Source: Paraspadella gotoi
Taxonomy: Eukaryota; Chaetognatha
Assembly (NCBI GenBank): GCA_051294375.1
Contig: CM119266.1
Span: forward strand, 27,015,069 to 27,079,068
Reading direction: 5' to 3'
Length of the DNA: 64,000 nt
Shown: piece after piece, positions 45,152 to 57,249 of the stretch
Layout of the letters: each line of letters opens with the position of its first letter
Numbering within the stretch: position 1 is the stretch's first letter
The notes under the pieces: model-generated
Told to the model about the DNA's origin: nothing
Databases searched by the model: none
Seen by the model: the letters and a program-made list of their open reading frames with translations, nothing else
Position numbers and translations under genes: made by a program

Positions 45152-45332
45152 CAGAAACAGAGAGTAGTGCCCAGGTTAAACCCGTTTTGTGCACGTTCAC
45201 ACAAATTCACAGGGAAAAAAGCAATAATAAATAAATTTTCCGGACGAAGGAAATAAAATTTAGTTACGCTTTTTTCCACGAATTTTCGCGCGCGAAGATT
45301 TGAAAAATGGATTTTATGGAGAGAGAGAGAGA

Positions 45333-45375
<43 letters not shown>

Positions 45376-45591
45376 TTGAGCAAAAGACAAACATTGAAAA
45401 GTGAAGAACTTTGCAGGAAAAGGAACGGAGAGCGAGAGAGAATAAAATTCGAAAAAGAGAATGAGACACACTGAAATTGAGAGAGAGACGGGGAGAGAGT
45501 GAGGGAATTCCTTCTTGCTGCTGCCGCTTTGCTGGCGCAGCAGCCCGACGCTGTTGGATTTACAATGCCGTTGGAGAGAACGAGAGAGAGA

Positions 45592-45642
<51 letters not shown>

Positions 45643-45705
45643 AAAACAGATGCTGTTCAAACTTTGTTCGGGCCGGGCCTTTCCTTAGCCTTCCGTTCGT
45701 ATCAA

Positions 45706-45790
<85 letters not shown>

Positions 45791-45979
45791 GAGGGCGAGA
45801 ATCGAAGAGCTTCAGCGTCGACAGACAACAACAACAGGTTTTTTTTCTTTTCTGATTCAACTTGATCTTTTTTTTCTTCTTAAAGCAGAATTTCCGCATG
45901 AAGATGATGACGATTCGACGACGATGACGACGAAAAAAGGATGGCGCTAATGCTAACAATCACTGCGATGTTTCGATTT
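45151..45979. repeat. Gap-associated direct duplication, copy A
   Basis: Begins ACAGAAACAGAGAGTAGTGC and ends at CACTGCGATGTTTCGATTT; the same ~830-bp order recurs at 45990-46893. Contains GA runs at 45318-45371 and 45598-45638 and an 80-bp CT run at 45707-45787, plus an open segment reading FLLAAAALLAQQPDAVGFTM (a repeat-bordered frame without gene support). Confidence 0.92.
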
Positions 45980-45989
45980 GTTGAAGAGG

Positions 45990-46893
45990 ACAGAAACAGA
46001 GAGTAGTGCCCAGGTTAAACCCGTTTTGTGCCACGTTCACACAAATTCACAGGGAAAAAAGCAATAATAAATAAATTTTCCGGGACGAAGGAAATAAAAT
46101 TTAGTTACGCTTTTTTCCACGAATTTTCGCGCGCGAAGATTTGAAAAATGGATTTTATGGAGAGAGAGANNNNNNNNNNNNNNNNNNNNNNNNNNNNNNN
46201 NNNNNNNNNTGATGGGAGAGAGGAGAAGACGGAGAGAGAGAGAGAGAGAGATGGTTGAGCAAAAGACAAACATTGAAAAGTGAAGAACTTTGCAGGAAAA
46301 GGAACGAGAGCGAGAGAGAATAAAATTCGAAAAAGAGAATGAGACACACTGAAATTGAGAGAGAGACGGGAGAGAGGGAGGGGGATTTCATGGCTCTCGC
46401 TGGTTGAGAGAGAGACGGGGAGAGAGTGAGGGAATTCCTTCTTGCTGCTGCCGCTTTGCTGGCGCAGCAGCCCGACGCTGTTGATTTACATGCCGTTGGA
46501 GAGAACGAGAGAGAGNNNNNNNNNNNNNNNNNNNNNNNNNNNNNNNNNNNNNNNNNNNNNNNNNNNNNNNNNNNNNNNNNNNNNNNNNNNNNNNNNNNNN
46601 NNNNNNNNNNNNNNNNNNNNNNNNNNNNNNNNNNNNNNNNNNNNNNNNNNNNNNNNNNNNNNNNNNNNNNNNNNNNNNNNNNNNCTCTCTCTCTCTCATC
46701 GAGGGCGAGAATCGAAGAGCTTCAGCGTCGAACAGACAACAACAACAGGTTTTTTTTCTTTTCTGATTCAACTTGATCCAGTTTTTTTTCTTCTTAAAGC
46801 AGAATTTCCGCATGAAGATGATGACGATTCGACGACGATGACGACGAAAAAAGGATGGCGCTAATGCTAACAATCACTGCGATGTTTCGATTT
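45990..46893. repeat. Gap-associated direct duplication, copy B
   Basis: Second copy of 45151-45979, with gaps at 46170-46209 and 46516-46684 falling exactly at the GA and CT runs that are continuous in copy A. It carries an extra ~50-bp piece near 46370-46425 that repeats GAGAGAGACGGGGAGAGAG. The copies follow one another directly, most simply explained by failed merging of contigs or alleles at microsatellites. Confidence 0.9.
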
Positions 46894-47008
46894 TTGAAAG
46901 ATCTCACGTGAACAAAGAAAAAAAAAGGGGAATGATTCACTTCTTGTCTCTCATCTGGAAAACGAACCCGGGTTGCGGTTGACGTTGGGCGGATTATGAC
47001 CATGATGA

Positions 47009-47009
47009 T

Positions 47010-47072
<63 letters not shown>
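47009..47072. repeat. (GAT)n microsatellite
   Basis: About 21 uninterrupted GAT/ATG triplets, followed by non-repetitive sequence. Minus-strand poly-Ser and similar frames are artefacts. Confidence 0.97.
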
Positions 47073-47417
47073 CCACGACCCGATCAATAATTACAATAAC
47101 AGATGACGACGACGATTATCTGGAGCTAAACTGGATTGTCGGTACAGTTAAAACCCGAAGACTCGATTAACCAATTAAAGATCCGCGATTTCTATCGTCG
47201 TCGTCGTCGTCGTCGTTATTCTCTTGTTAAGAATTAAACGGTGGAAATTGATGTTGAGCTCGGGGCGTTGGGACCCGGAGAGGAAAAACCGGATGTTGTG
47301 TTCCTCAAAAGCTGTAGATTTTACGGGCCGAGTTTTATAACCTTGAATAAATATAATTACCACGTACTATTATTTTATACTTTTTTTTGAGAGAGGGGTC
47401 CGGGACTTAATGAGTGT

Positions 47418-47418
<1 letters not shown>

Positions 47419-47505
<87 letters not shown>
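47419..47505. repeat. (CT)n microsatellite, ~87 bp
   Basis: The longest uninterrupted CT run in the window, followed by GA-rich sequence at 47600-47690. Confidence 0.97.
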
Positions 47506-47509
<4 letters not shown>

Positions 47510-50500
47510 CCGTGCTTTTTTTTATCTTTTACGGGTTAAGAAAATACCATCAAATTACTCCGATTAAAATTAGTTCGAGAGGGCAAAATGTGAATGAAAG
47601 AGGAAGAGAGAAAGAGAGAGAGAGAGAGAAAGACAGAAAGAGAAATAGAAAAAGAGAGAGAGAGAGAAAAAAAAGGGATAGAGAGAGACACGGCTGCTTT
47701 TTATCTCATTTTTTTCGCTTTTAAAAACTAAATTTCGTTAAATGAGGTTGACGTCGCCGCGAGTAACGTAAAACGCGAAAAAAAGGTTTGGCCTCGTTAA
47801 TTAATAATTAAAACNNNNNNNNNNNNNNNNNNNNNNNNNNNNNNNNNNNNNNNNNNNNNNNNNNNNNNNNNNNNNNNNNNNNNNNNNNNNNNNNNNNNNN
47901 NNNNNNNNNNNNNNNNNNNNNNNNNNNNNNNNNNNNNNNNNNNNNNNNNNNNNNNNNNNNNNNNNNNNNNNNNNNNNNNNGGGGGGAGGAGGTTGTGAAA
48001 GAGGTTCACAGTTTGGAAGATAAGCGATAAGATCAGGAGCTCGGTTTTTGTTGATCGAAATTCGTTCGAAACGATACTTGGGTGGGGCTGAGTTTTTTTG
48101 GGGGAAAAGAGTTTGAAGCAAAAGTCATTATTCCGAAAAAAAAAATACGGGGAAGTAATTTGGAATTTGGGAAGAAGTAAGATCGATTGAGATTAAGGAA
48201 AAGTCATAATATATATTAGTTTGCATCAAGAAACATTCCAATATCTGCTTGGGAGTTCATGCGAAAAGAAAATTTAAAATGTTAACTTTTAAAAAGTAGT
48301 AGTTACGGACTGAAAATAAAGATTAAGTTTGAGTTCAGTTTAGTTAGGGGTAGCCGCACTCAATGGGGTGAGTCAAAAATNNNNNNNNNNNNNNNNNNNN
48401 NNNNNNNNNNNNNNNNNNNNNNNNNNNNNNNNNNNNNNNNNNNNNNNNNNNNNNNNNNNNNNNNNNNNNNNNNNNNNNNNNNNNNNNNNNNNNNNNNNNN
48501 NNNNNNNNNNNNNNNNNNNNNNNNNNNNNNNNNNNNNNNNNNNNNNNNNNNNNNNNNNNNNNNNNNNNNNNNNNNNNNNNNNNNNNNNNNNNNNNNNNNN
48601 NNNNNNNNNNNNNNNNNNNNNNNTTTAAATATTTTTACGATAAGTGTGTCAAAAATAAGAAAACTGTAAAAAATCATCATCATCATAATCTTTCGATGAT
48701 TTTATCAGTTTTTTTATATTTTCACTTNNNNNNNNNNNNNNNNNNNNNNNNNGCTCAATATAGTTAATTATATTTTAATAGGCGAGTACCCTGAGAGAAA
48801 AGCATTTTGACAAAAGAATATGCTTTGTTAAATACCAATAAACAAATCTATGGTATGATTGATTATCTAAACGCTGTATTACATTAGCATTAAATTTCAT
48901 CGGCTAGCTAGGTTTAGTTTTTGCTTTTTCAGTTTCCATTTAAAAATTCTTCTACGACGCCCACGAACGTAAAATACGGCCGCGGATGACGATAAATTCA
49001 GTGGGCCGTGGCGCCGTTGGGCCCGACGCCGGGCCGACGTTTTCCGGCCGTTTTTCGGACGGACGCAATAAATCTAGTGCGGCTTCCGCCCTTTATGCTT
49101 TTTCTGGCGAAGATCAACGAATTTGGTTTGAACACCGAGATTTCTTTTTTAACGAAAAAAAATTTTTGGGCCGTTTAGACTAGACGGAGGGAGGATAGAG
49201 AGAGAGGAAGAGAGAGAGAGAGAAGAGAGAGAGAGGAGAGAAGAAAAGAGAGGGAGGAAATTTCTGAACCAAAGTAGCTGCCTCAGTTTTTTCCTTCCAT
49301 CAACAAAATGTCTTTCTTCTTTTATTGAAAGTTCGACTTGTCCAAAAAAAAGTGTAGACTTTGGAGTGAGGAATTCCTCTCTCTCTCTCCTTATCTCTCT
49401 CATCTCTCTCTCTTCTCTTCTCTTCTCTCCTCTCTCTTCTCTTCTCCTCTCTCTCTCTTTGTCTCCTTCTCTTTTTCGGTCCGGATGACAGTTTTTGAGT
49501 ACCGCTTTCTAACCGCTAGTTTTAAACGGGGCTAATTAGTGATAATTAGTAGATTAGCATATCTAACGAAAAACGAGCGGCAATTGTTAAGAAAAATACC
49601 GGTATAAGTTAAGTATTAGTATAGTAGATTTTTGTGAAGGTTGAAATTTCCTGGATAGACTAGCACAACTGTCACCTTCAGCCATTGTTTTATATCTTGA
49701 GCTTTAAATTGTAAATCTTTCATTTCTTTTGCTGATTTTCTCGGACAAAATTATTATTTTTTAAATATTTACAATGAAGATCTAATTAAGTTATACAGAT
49801 AAATGTTATTTAATTTCACGGCGTGTCGAATAAAATGTTCGAAGTAATAATTAAAGCCGATTTTAAAAAATTAATTATTGCTGACTCGAGAAATCTAAAT
49901 CATTAACTATTGTATATATATCTTTTTAAATGTAATTTTTTCCCCTGACGACTTTTCACGCATCATTTCGAATGAGAAACTTTTTTTTTTGGACGTCGAA
50001 CAAAAATGTACAAAAAAACCTAATAATTTAAACTTTTCGAGGCAGCTGGGTGTAACTTAACTTTTTAGTTGAGCCACGAGTACTCGCGGAGAAACTCTAT
50101 AAGTCACTTTTCTGTCTGTCTGACTGTCGGTCGGTCGGTCGGTCGGTCGGTCCGTCGGTCCGTCGGTCCGTCATTTGTTAAAAATCAAATCTAAGCCAAT
50201 CTTATAAACTATAAGGAATAAATGACATGATAAGTAAAAAGAAAAGTCATGCGGGGCAACACCTTGGAATAACCGTTCCTTGTTTTTTGAGCTCTCGATA
50301 TATTTCTGTGCCTTCTCGAAACATTACGCATCTATTTTTTTTAATTTTTGACAAAAGCTCCTGGGTTTTCGAAAAAANNNNNNNNNNNNNNNNNNNNNNN
50401 NNAAGCATTCCGCCCGCAACCGACTTCTCAACGTTCCTCCCTCCACTCGTCTTTCGAGGGCACCATTGCCCTTTTCGAGGCGTTCTTTTCCGCCCTCTGC

Positions 50501-52778
50501 TATTTTTTTTCAAGAGTCACAACCAAAAACAAATATATAATACCTATTCGTTAGTATTAAAATCAAAATGCATTCTTTTCGTTTTTTTAAAAGATCATCG
50601 TTATTCGCACGCCTCTCACATAAATTGAACTTATCACAAAATAAATGAATAACATTATGAATAAGAGGTTTTGTCAATAAGCCTCGTAATATATATGTGC
50701 CAAGAGTTGGTTTTACAATGATTGCGATTTATAAAAAAATCAAGCAATAAAAATATAATTATATAACATTATAGTTTATATTTTAAGTCTAATATATTAT
50801 AACTTTTAACTATCAAGTTTAAAATTTCCATTTGCACCAATCTTTATCGTCATATTCAATCGTAAATTACGCACGCAATCAGGAACTCAGAAGATGGGAC
50901 GGACATTCGAACGTCAACCTCACCACTGTCCGACCGACAAATCCGTTCCGCTCGTCGGACGCGAGACGCTCGCATCCTCCCTCGCTCCATGACGCAGTCG
51001 ATTCCCCTGGACAACGAAATGCTGAGGCGCGCCCCCAATCACCTTCGAGGACACCGATATTCCCACCGAGGCCAATCCTTTATGCAAAGCCCAATGTCAA
51101 ACATTAATATTTACAATCGCTTCAAACGTCAGAGATTGTCAACGTTTCAACAAAAGAAACGAAATAGTTTCTTTACATAAGTGAGTGACATTTAAATAGA
51201 GACTATAATTAATGGAATTTAGGAAAAAGTAAAACCACCTCGTTTTTATTAAAGAAGGAATACTTGTTTAAAATAACCAAAAAATCACGACACAAACTTT
51301 CAAGTTTGATAATCATATAAAAATAACATAAAAAAGGATGAAAAGAATAATAAACCGTCATTTATAAAAAGAAAATTAATAAAAACTATATCACAGCCTC
51401 GCACTTTTCGTTCTTGTGAGAAAGTCAATCTCCGGTCGCGCCCTCTTGCATTCTTCACGCTCCTGTCTCTCATAAAAAGGATACAAGTGGCCGCCCAGCC
51501 CCCCCTTTAGTTGGTTGCTCCACCTCGCTTTCCTCCCCCCTGTCATTTCTGCCTCATCCTCCTTTTTTTTTACCTGTCACTCCCCCCCTCCTCTGGTCCG
51601 TCCCTCTGTCTCGGATCCTTAAATCTCAGTCTCGTTATCATATACGTTGCAAATCACCTTCCATTTTGTGCGTACTAACAGAAAATTAATCGAATGTAAC
51701 TTTTTCGCTCATCGCCAGTCCCTTGACTCTCTCTCTCTCTCCTCTTCTCTCTCTTCCTCTCTCTCCTCTCTCTCTTCTCTTCTTCTCTCCTTTTATTCGA
51801 AAAAAAATAAAAGGACCTTTCCCCCTTCAGCTCCCCCCATCGCGGCCTGCACAATTCCCCTCTTCTACTCCTCCCATTCTTTTTTTATAACCCTACCTCT
51901 CCCACGCACTCAAAATCACCCGCATGTCGCTCACCACGAAGCAAGGAACGAGATTAAAATTCCTATCGAACTCTTGCTTACCACATGCTAATTGAGTCTC
52001 CGTATCACTTTCAAGGAAGGTCGCGATCTTCTTCCGTAAAATACCTACCAAATCCCAGTGAATTGGTCCTTTTATATTTATATTTATCAAAACATACCAA
52101 AAATTTCCAGAGAAAAACACGCAAAAAAAAAAAAAATGGAAACAAACATATAAATTCATAGTCCTTGATCCCCTGAGAAGGGTTTTCCGTGCTATATCTG
52201 CCTGTCTGATTGAGGCCCTTCTTGGAAGTCGGATGTGATCAGTGATTTGCGAATCTGTGAGAGAGCATGTATTCTGCCGAAGGTCATTCGTTTGCCACCT
52301 CTTGCCATCCGGAGTTGCCGGATTATTACAATTAATTTTTTTTTTCGGAGACGAATTTTCTTTAAACAAGATTTATTTTAAACGATCTAAAAAAACAAAC
52401 AAACGACAACGACAACGACGAAACGACAACAATGTTCATACCGACGATCTTATGCCCGGATTCCGGTGGGAAGGGATTCCGGAAAATCTGCCGGGACGTC
52501 AGATCGACGGCGAGAGACGGAAATCTCGGGCGTCGCGCCCACCTCGGCGAAAACGGAATCCGGCGATCGGAGAAGGTCGGCGACGCGCGGCGGACAAATG
52601 ACGCCGCCGAACGCCGCGCCCGACGCCCGAAAAACCGGAAAATGGCATTGGATGACGGCGCCGTCGTCAACGCGACGAAATGGGCGGCGTCGAAGATTTC
52701 GCGTCGGGTAGCGCCAAACCGACGGAGGGTAGATAGTAGAGAGAAGAGAGAGAGAGAGGTATGGAGATATAGAGAGGA

Positions 52779-52812
<34 letters not shown>

Positions 52813-53839
52813 GGTGAGTTGGACAGACAGACAGACAACAGGGAGATTGCGACCTTCTCGTGAGAAAGAGAAAGAACAAGAAGTCGACGGACATTTCTGA
52901 ACTCAGTGAACTCTGTTGGGATGATACATTGCAATACAGAGAATTCAGCTTACTTCAATTATGTATCGTTGTTTTAATGTCGTGAAACGAAATAATGATA
53001 AAAATAAAACCACGATGAGTTGGCTTCGTCATTTTATATATAATTTAATTCCGTACATTTGATTTAGTTATTCATAGAGAGAATTTGCATATACACCGCG
53101 ATGTTTATAAAATGATAAACAGAATAAGAGTGATTAGAATGGTAATTTTTGCGTTTTATCGTTTCTCATTTAAAAAAAGTTTCGGGATTTGAATCATAGA
53201 AATTATATAATTTTTATGGTTTGTAAGTCTAAAGGTTATAATTCGATATCTTATAATTATAATTTCCCCATCACCTTACCCGAATTATTTTACACGAGAA
53301 TTTCTTCGGAGACCGTCGGAAGTTGCAGAGTGTGAAGGACTTTCACCCTTCCCTTCGCCACCCGATTCAATATACCTCGCTCGTCTCTCGTAAATAAACA
53401 TCTTTCCCTGTTTTTTAATCGATCCACAATCGACCGCGCGCACTTCCGACCATCTCTCATTAACCCACGACCTGGCCCCGAGCCATTCCCACCAACAACC
53501 TTCCCACAACATCCGCCCACAACCCTTAGAGGTCCGGGACACCAAAGTTGCGACCTTACGCCACCTGCAGGATTTCATCGTTATTGAATGTGGCACGATC
53601 ATGGCAAGATCCTGACTTGATTCAATCATCCAGACTGCGAATCGAATCGTCTGTCGTCATCAAAAGAACGAAACGGTCAGGAGTGTCGAAGTTCGAGTTT
53701 AATCACCTACGGGATTGCCAGAGAGGAAAGAAAAGAGTTGACGCGAATTTACATGAGTTCTGCGGTAGCGTGAGTATCGTTATCTGATCCGATCAAGGAT
53801 CAAGAAGCATGGTCCGATGCCGTCGTCGTCCGTCGTCGT
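47506..53839. other. Gap-rich region, no gene recognised
   Basis: Contains N gaps at 47815-47980, 48381-48623, 48728-48752 (25 N) and 50378-50402 (25 N), CT/GA runs at 49190-49460, 51725-51790 and 52735-52815, AT-rich sequence at 49550-50060 and 51180-51400, and dispersed repeat A (50068-50290). GC-rich patches at 48955-49100, 50850-51080 and 52430-52740 are open in several frames on both strands. They could be CpG-rich exons or promoters, but no family is recognised. Confidence 0.5.
50068..50290. repeat. Dispersed repeat family A with (TCGG)n core, copy 2
   Basis: Same architecture as 25861-26130: GTTGAGCCACGAGTACTCGC, AACTCTATAAGTCACTTTT, TCTG/TCGG/TCCG run, an AT-rich middle, then CACCTTGGAATAACCGTTCC and a T run. 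The ends are more conserved than the middle. Transposon class unknown. Confidence 0.75.
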
Positions 53840-55050
53840 CATCTTTCTCCCACAATTATACCAACAATTCGTTCGCCTTTGTTCTCGCTTTTCTCCCCCA
53901 TTTGCTTTCGTGAAATTGTGCATCCGCTGCTTCCATTTAACTTCGTCAATGCAAGGACGAACGCTTGAGTACCGTTTCTTGTCATTTCGCTAAGCGCCAT
54001 TCATCATCCGTTGCGATCCGGATGAGCTCACATCATACGGCTCCGTACGATTCCAATCGGCGTCACGTAAGGTATATCGTCATCGGCCATGCTATACAGG
54101 TCAGCGGGCGCATCCAGAATAGAGTACACGTTAAACAATTTACAGAGCGTTTTCGGTTCGCCAGTACATAGAAAAACTCCGTAGGGCGCACAGCGAGCAC
54201 AAGAAAAGGATTGGTTAGTGTGACTACGTCGACGCTATATACTGAATTTGGCTGCGTGTCTGCACAATTGTTTTCGGCCATTTCGCGGTCATCAAAGATC
54301 GCATCATGTCAGGGGATCCGCCATTGTGAGTCATCATGCCAGTCAATGAACATAGGCGGGACTCGCATCCAATGGTCGCATCATCCAATCGACATCAAGC
54401 ATTCATGTGTTAATAATACATCAATACACCGCGCACTACGTGCAACTTGCTGCGCAAGAGAATCATCGTTCATTAAGGACTAGCTCAACATCGTCTGGAT
54501 CCGCATACGATCATTCAGAGTAGGGAAACAAGTAATTGCACCAGAAAAAAAAAAAGGTTCGATAATCGGGTGGGGGGATTCAGTCATGGGTGGTGTCAAA
54601 AACCCCATCTGCGACGACGCATGCATCGTTAGTCATCATTTCATTTCCTATCAATGTCATCATCATAACGGGTCTTATCTATCGTTATTTCGATTATTAT
54701 ACTAATTGCGGTTATTATTTATTTGTGTAAAGTTTTATGTGTTGAACGCCGGCAATCGTGAGAGGCATCTGCAAAACGCATCAATTATGAACGTCTCAAA
54801 GTTGTAAATAATAATCCCCAAATATATATCTCTCCCGATCGTATCAATATTATCCATTTGCATTTTCTCCATATATCGAGTCATTAAAATGATTCATACT
54901 CGCGGTATCGAAATAATCATTAATTGAGTATATACTATTGATATCTTCACGACTCTACTCTAAATATCGTATCAATCAAGAGACTTCGTCAGACTGGTGG
55001 ATGAAATATACGAATTAAGTGAAGTTGAACTATTCTTGGTGTTTCCGTCA
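53840..55050. repeat. Stretched duplicate, long copy
   Basis: Colinear with 57250-57910 through many short words: CAATTATAC, ACGAACGCTT, TGTCATTTCGCTAAGCGCC, GGATGAGCTCA, CGCCATTGTGAG, GTTTTATGTG, AAATATATATCTC and TTGAACTATTCTTGGT. This copy is nearly twice as long; the extra bases are scattered and often ATC/TCATC. It could be an insertion-rich, unpolished read patch of a related locus or a heavily mutated paralogous repeat. Confidence 0.65.
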
Positions 55051-56695
55051 GGTCTGCGTAGGATCTACTCATCTGACATCAGATGTTTAGCTGAATTGAG
55101 CTTTATAATTAAGACTATGTGTACGTTGTATAGTAATATGTATTAATTAATCAGTGTGTCTGAAACTAATTTGCTAATTGGTTTGTGTTTTGCTGAATCA
55201 AAACACTCGCTAATATTCAGTTTGGGAGCCATAAATGACATTTCCCAAGGATACGACAAAGAGAAGCGAAAAAAGTTACGATCCCGATTAATTTCGCGGG
55301 TACGAGAGAGTGAAGGATTGCATGTGTAACGTGCTCGCGTGAGGAGATTGCACAAGAAATTAAACAAGGTGAGTATTGAGCAGATAGTAATAATTAGCAT
55401 AATAGTTGATCTGGGATGAAAGATGAGAAGGGTAATAGGAGTAAAAAGGATTCGAATGCATTGAAAATGAGGACTATCAGTTCGATAGATATTGAGGGGT
55501 ATAATTTGAGGCAAGAAGGAAATTTTGAGAAGAGAAGAGAAGAGCATGAAAAGAGAAGAGAAGAGAAGTGGAGTCTCAGATATCAAAGCAGTCATCGGAA
55601 CGAAGGAAGAAGAGCCAAGAGACAGTAGCCCATGGAGAACAATAGTGAGTAATGTCGAAGGAAAAAGAGACGCAGGCGAACTGAAAATATCAGACATTCT
55701 GACCCATTCAAAGCCAATACTCCTCCTGTCCGAAAGGAAAGAGTTTGAGACGCACGTACTTTCTGATTACATCTATAGACCGTCAGAAAAATGTTACATC
55801 TACGAAGACCGACGCAGTCCAAAAAAATCTAAAATTGTGTAAATGTGAAAATGTGAAGCGACTACTTGTTCATCGTCGCTACTCCGACGCGAAGCTTCGG
55901 TTTATTGTGAGCTGTCGACAATAGTTTGTGTAATGCATCGTGCACTACACCGCACGAAAGTGCGAGAGATTCTCACCGTGACTTCCCGGCGAGAGTGAAT
56001 ATATGCAGATTCAACTCTCTCTTTCTGTCTCACCAGAGGAATCGTGAGAATATGGAAAAACATGAAAATAACAGTGTATTTACCACCGAAGTAATAGTCT
56101 AAAGGAATTTCCTTTTCCTTTCCCTTCCCCAGTACTGTCTCTAATGCTTTTGTAAAATGAGAATCTATTGGGCTCTGTCTTTTAAAATTGCTAGCTTTAG
56201 AGAATAGAGCTAGAAAACTTAAACTTCAGCCGCTGTTCTCGCCATGTTTCGAGTGCACTTGAGCAAGGAGCCTTGTGTTCTCTGAACACCTAGAACACTG
56301 AGACATAGTCTTGTTATAGTTTCTCTATGATCTCTCGCTATTACCGAGGTTACCATGTCAGAGGTTTCGCCAGGGCATTGAACTCCTGGCCTTCGCCTTG
56401 GGATGTGTTGCCATGGGATTTACATTTCCTTTCCTTCCTTCCTTCCTTCCTTTCCTGGTCGTGCTCCTTCCGATTCTCTTCTCTAAAATATCGCCTCTTC
56501 CTCATGTATACCCTCTATAATGTCCTAAAAGCTGTTTCAGGAGTCCTCCTCCTTCTCTTTTTCATTCTCCCTTCCCAATACCCCCTTTCTCCCTCTTCTC
56601 TTTCCCCCACTTCCCATCTCCTCTCCCTCCCTCCAAATCTATACTCTATCTACAATCTCCCTCTATGTTGATTGACTGTTATTCCTTTATTTCAG
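55051..56695. other. No gene supported; possibly unpolished sequence
   Basis: Contains a 184-codon minus-strand frame (55143-55697) with hydrophobic stretches but no recognised family, a GAAGAGAA repeat (55525-55570), CCTTCCTT repeats near 56430-56455 and pyrimidine-rich sequence to the acceptor-like site at 56695. It adjoins the long stretched duplicate and may share its quality problem. Confidence 0.35.
55525..55842 (+). CDS. Hypothetical short open frame
   Basis: A 105-codon frame starting in a GAAGAGAA repeat. Its second half has mixed composition (for example ISDILTHSKPILLLSERKEF), unlike the simple-repeat frames elsewhere. No domain or splice context is recognised. It lies in a stretch that looks like unpolished sequence, and chance openness is quite possible. 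Confidence 0.15.
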   Translation: MRREEKSMKREEKRSGVSDIKAVIGTKEEEPRDSSPWRTIVSNVEGKRDAGELKISDILTHSKPILLLSERKEFETHVLSDYIYRPSEKCYIYEDRRSPKKSKIV

Positions 56696-56936
56696 AACCC
56701 TGCTGCAGACCGGAAGAATCTGAAGGAGTCGCCCTACAATATCTATGCACTTGAAGCGCAGTGTTCTTGAACGTCGGGAGAAACAGCGGAACAACAATCC
56801 CGTGGCCGGACCACGGCGAGAAACAGACGACGGGAAGCGCCGTGCGGCGGGCAAGTTAACGAGGACGCGCTCCACGTTCCGAATTCGGACTACTACTCTC
56901 GTGCCTCTGATAAGAAGTCTCGACCAGCAACACATG
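56696..56936 (+). CDS. Possible exon interrupted by one TGA, unknown product
   Basis: The acceptor is CTTTATTTCAG|AACCCT and a possible donor is CACATG|GTCAGT. The frame entered at the acceptor reads NPAADRKNLKESPYNIYALE, meets one TGA after AQCS, and then stays open to the donor (TSGETAEQQSRG ... NEDALHVPNSDYYSRASDKK). This GC-richer block follows non-coding, pyrimidine-rich sequence. The TGA could be a substitution or indel error, since neighbouring sequence looks error-prone, or the block may not be coding. The minus strand is also open for about 80 codons. No family recognised. Confidence 0.25.
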
Positions 56937-56999
56937 GTCAGTGGGTGTGTGTTGGGGGAGTGAGGCACGGAGGCCTTCCCCCCTCCTTCTTCTCTCTCT

Positions 57000-57006
57000 C
57001 TCTCTG

Positions 57007-57043
<37 letters not shown>

Positions 57044-57156
57044 GCGTATCGATCCGATATAAATCAATAAAACTGAAAGAAAAAAAAAGTCGAAACAAGG
57101 AATTTTTTTAATTATAAAAAAAAAAAAGCTAAGCCCTCGCTGCGGGTGGTGGCGAC

Positions 57157-57190
<34 letters not shown>
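57000..57190. repeat. (CT)n then (GA)n, inverted pair
   Basis: CT run at about 56992-57042 and GA run at about 57159-57190, separated by about 115 bp; potentially pairing arms. Confidence 0.9.
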
Positions 57191-57192
<2 letters not shown>

Positions 57193-57249
57193 TAGTTAGT
57201 CGTTAACAACGATCCAGAGAGAAAGAAAATGAGACAGAGAGAGAGAGAG

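Noticed and set aside
45499-45600. FLLAAAALLAQQPDAVGFTM as a signal peptide of a secreted protein
   Set aside because: It is bordered on both sides by GA repeats that translate as Arg-Glu, has no downstream coding sequence, and the duplicated copy differs in frame.
55143-55697. 184-codon minus-strand frame with several hydrophobic segments
   Set aside because: No recognised family and no splice or start context. It overlaps the plus-strand frame at 55525-55842 and lies in sequence that may be unpolished.
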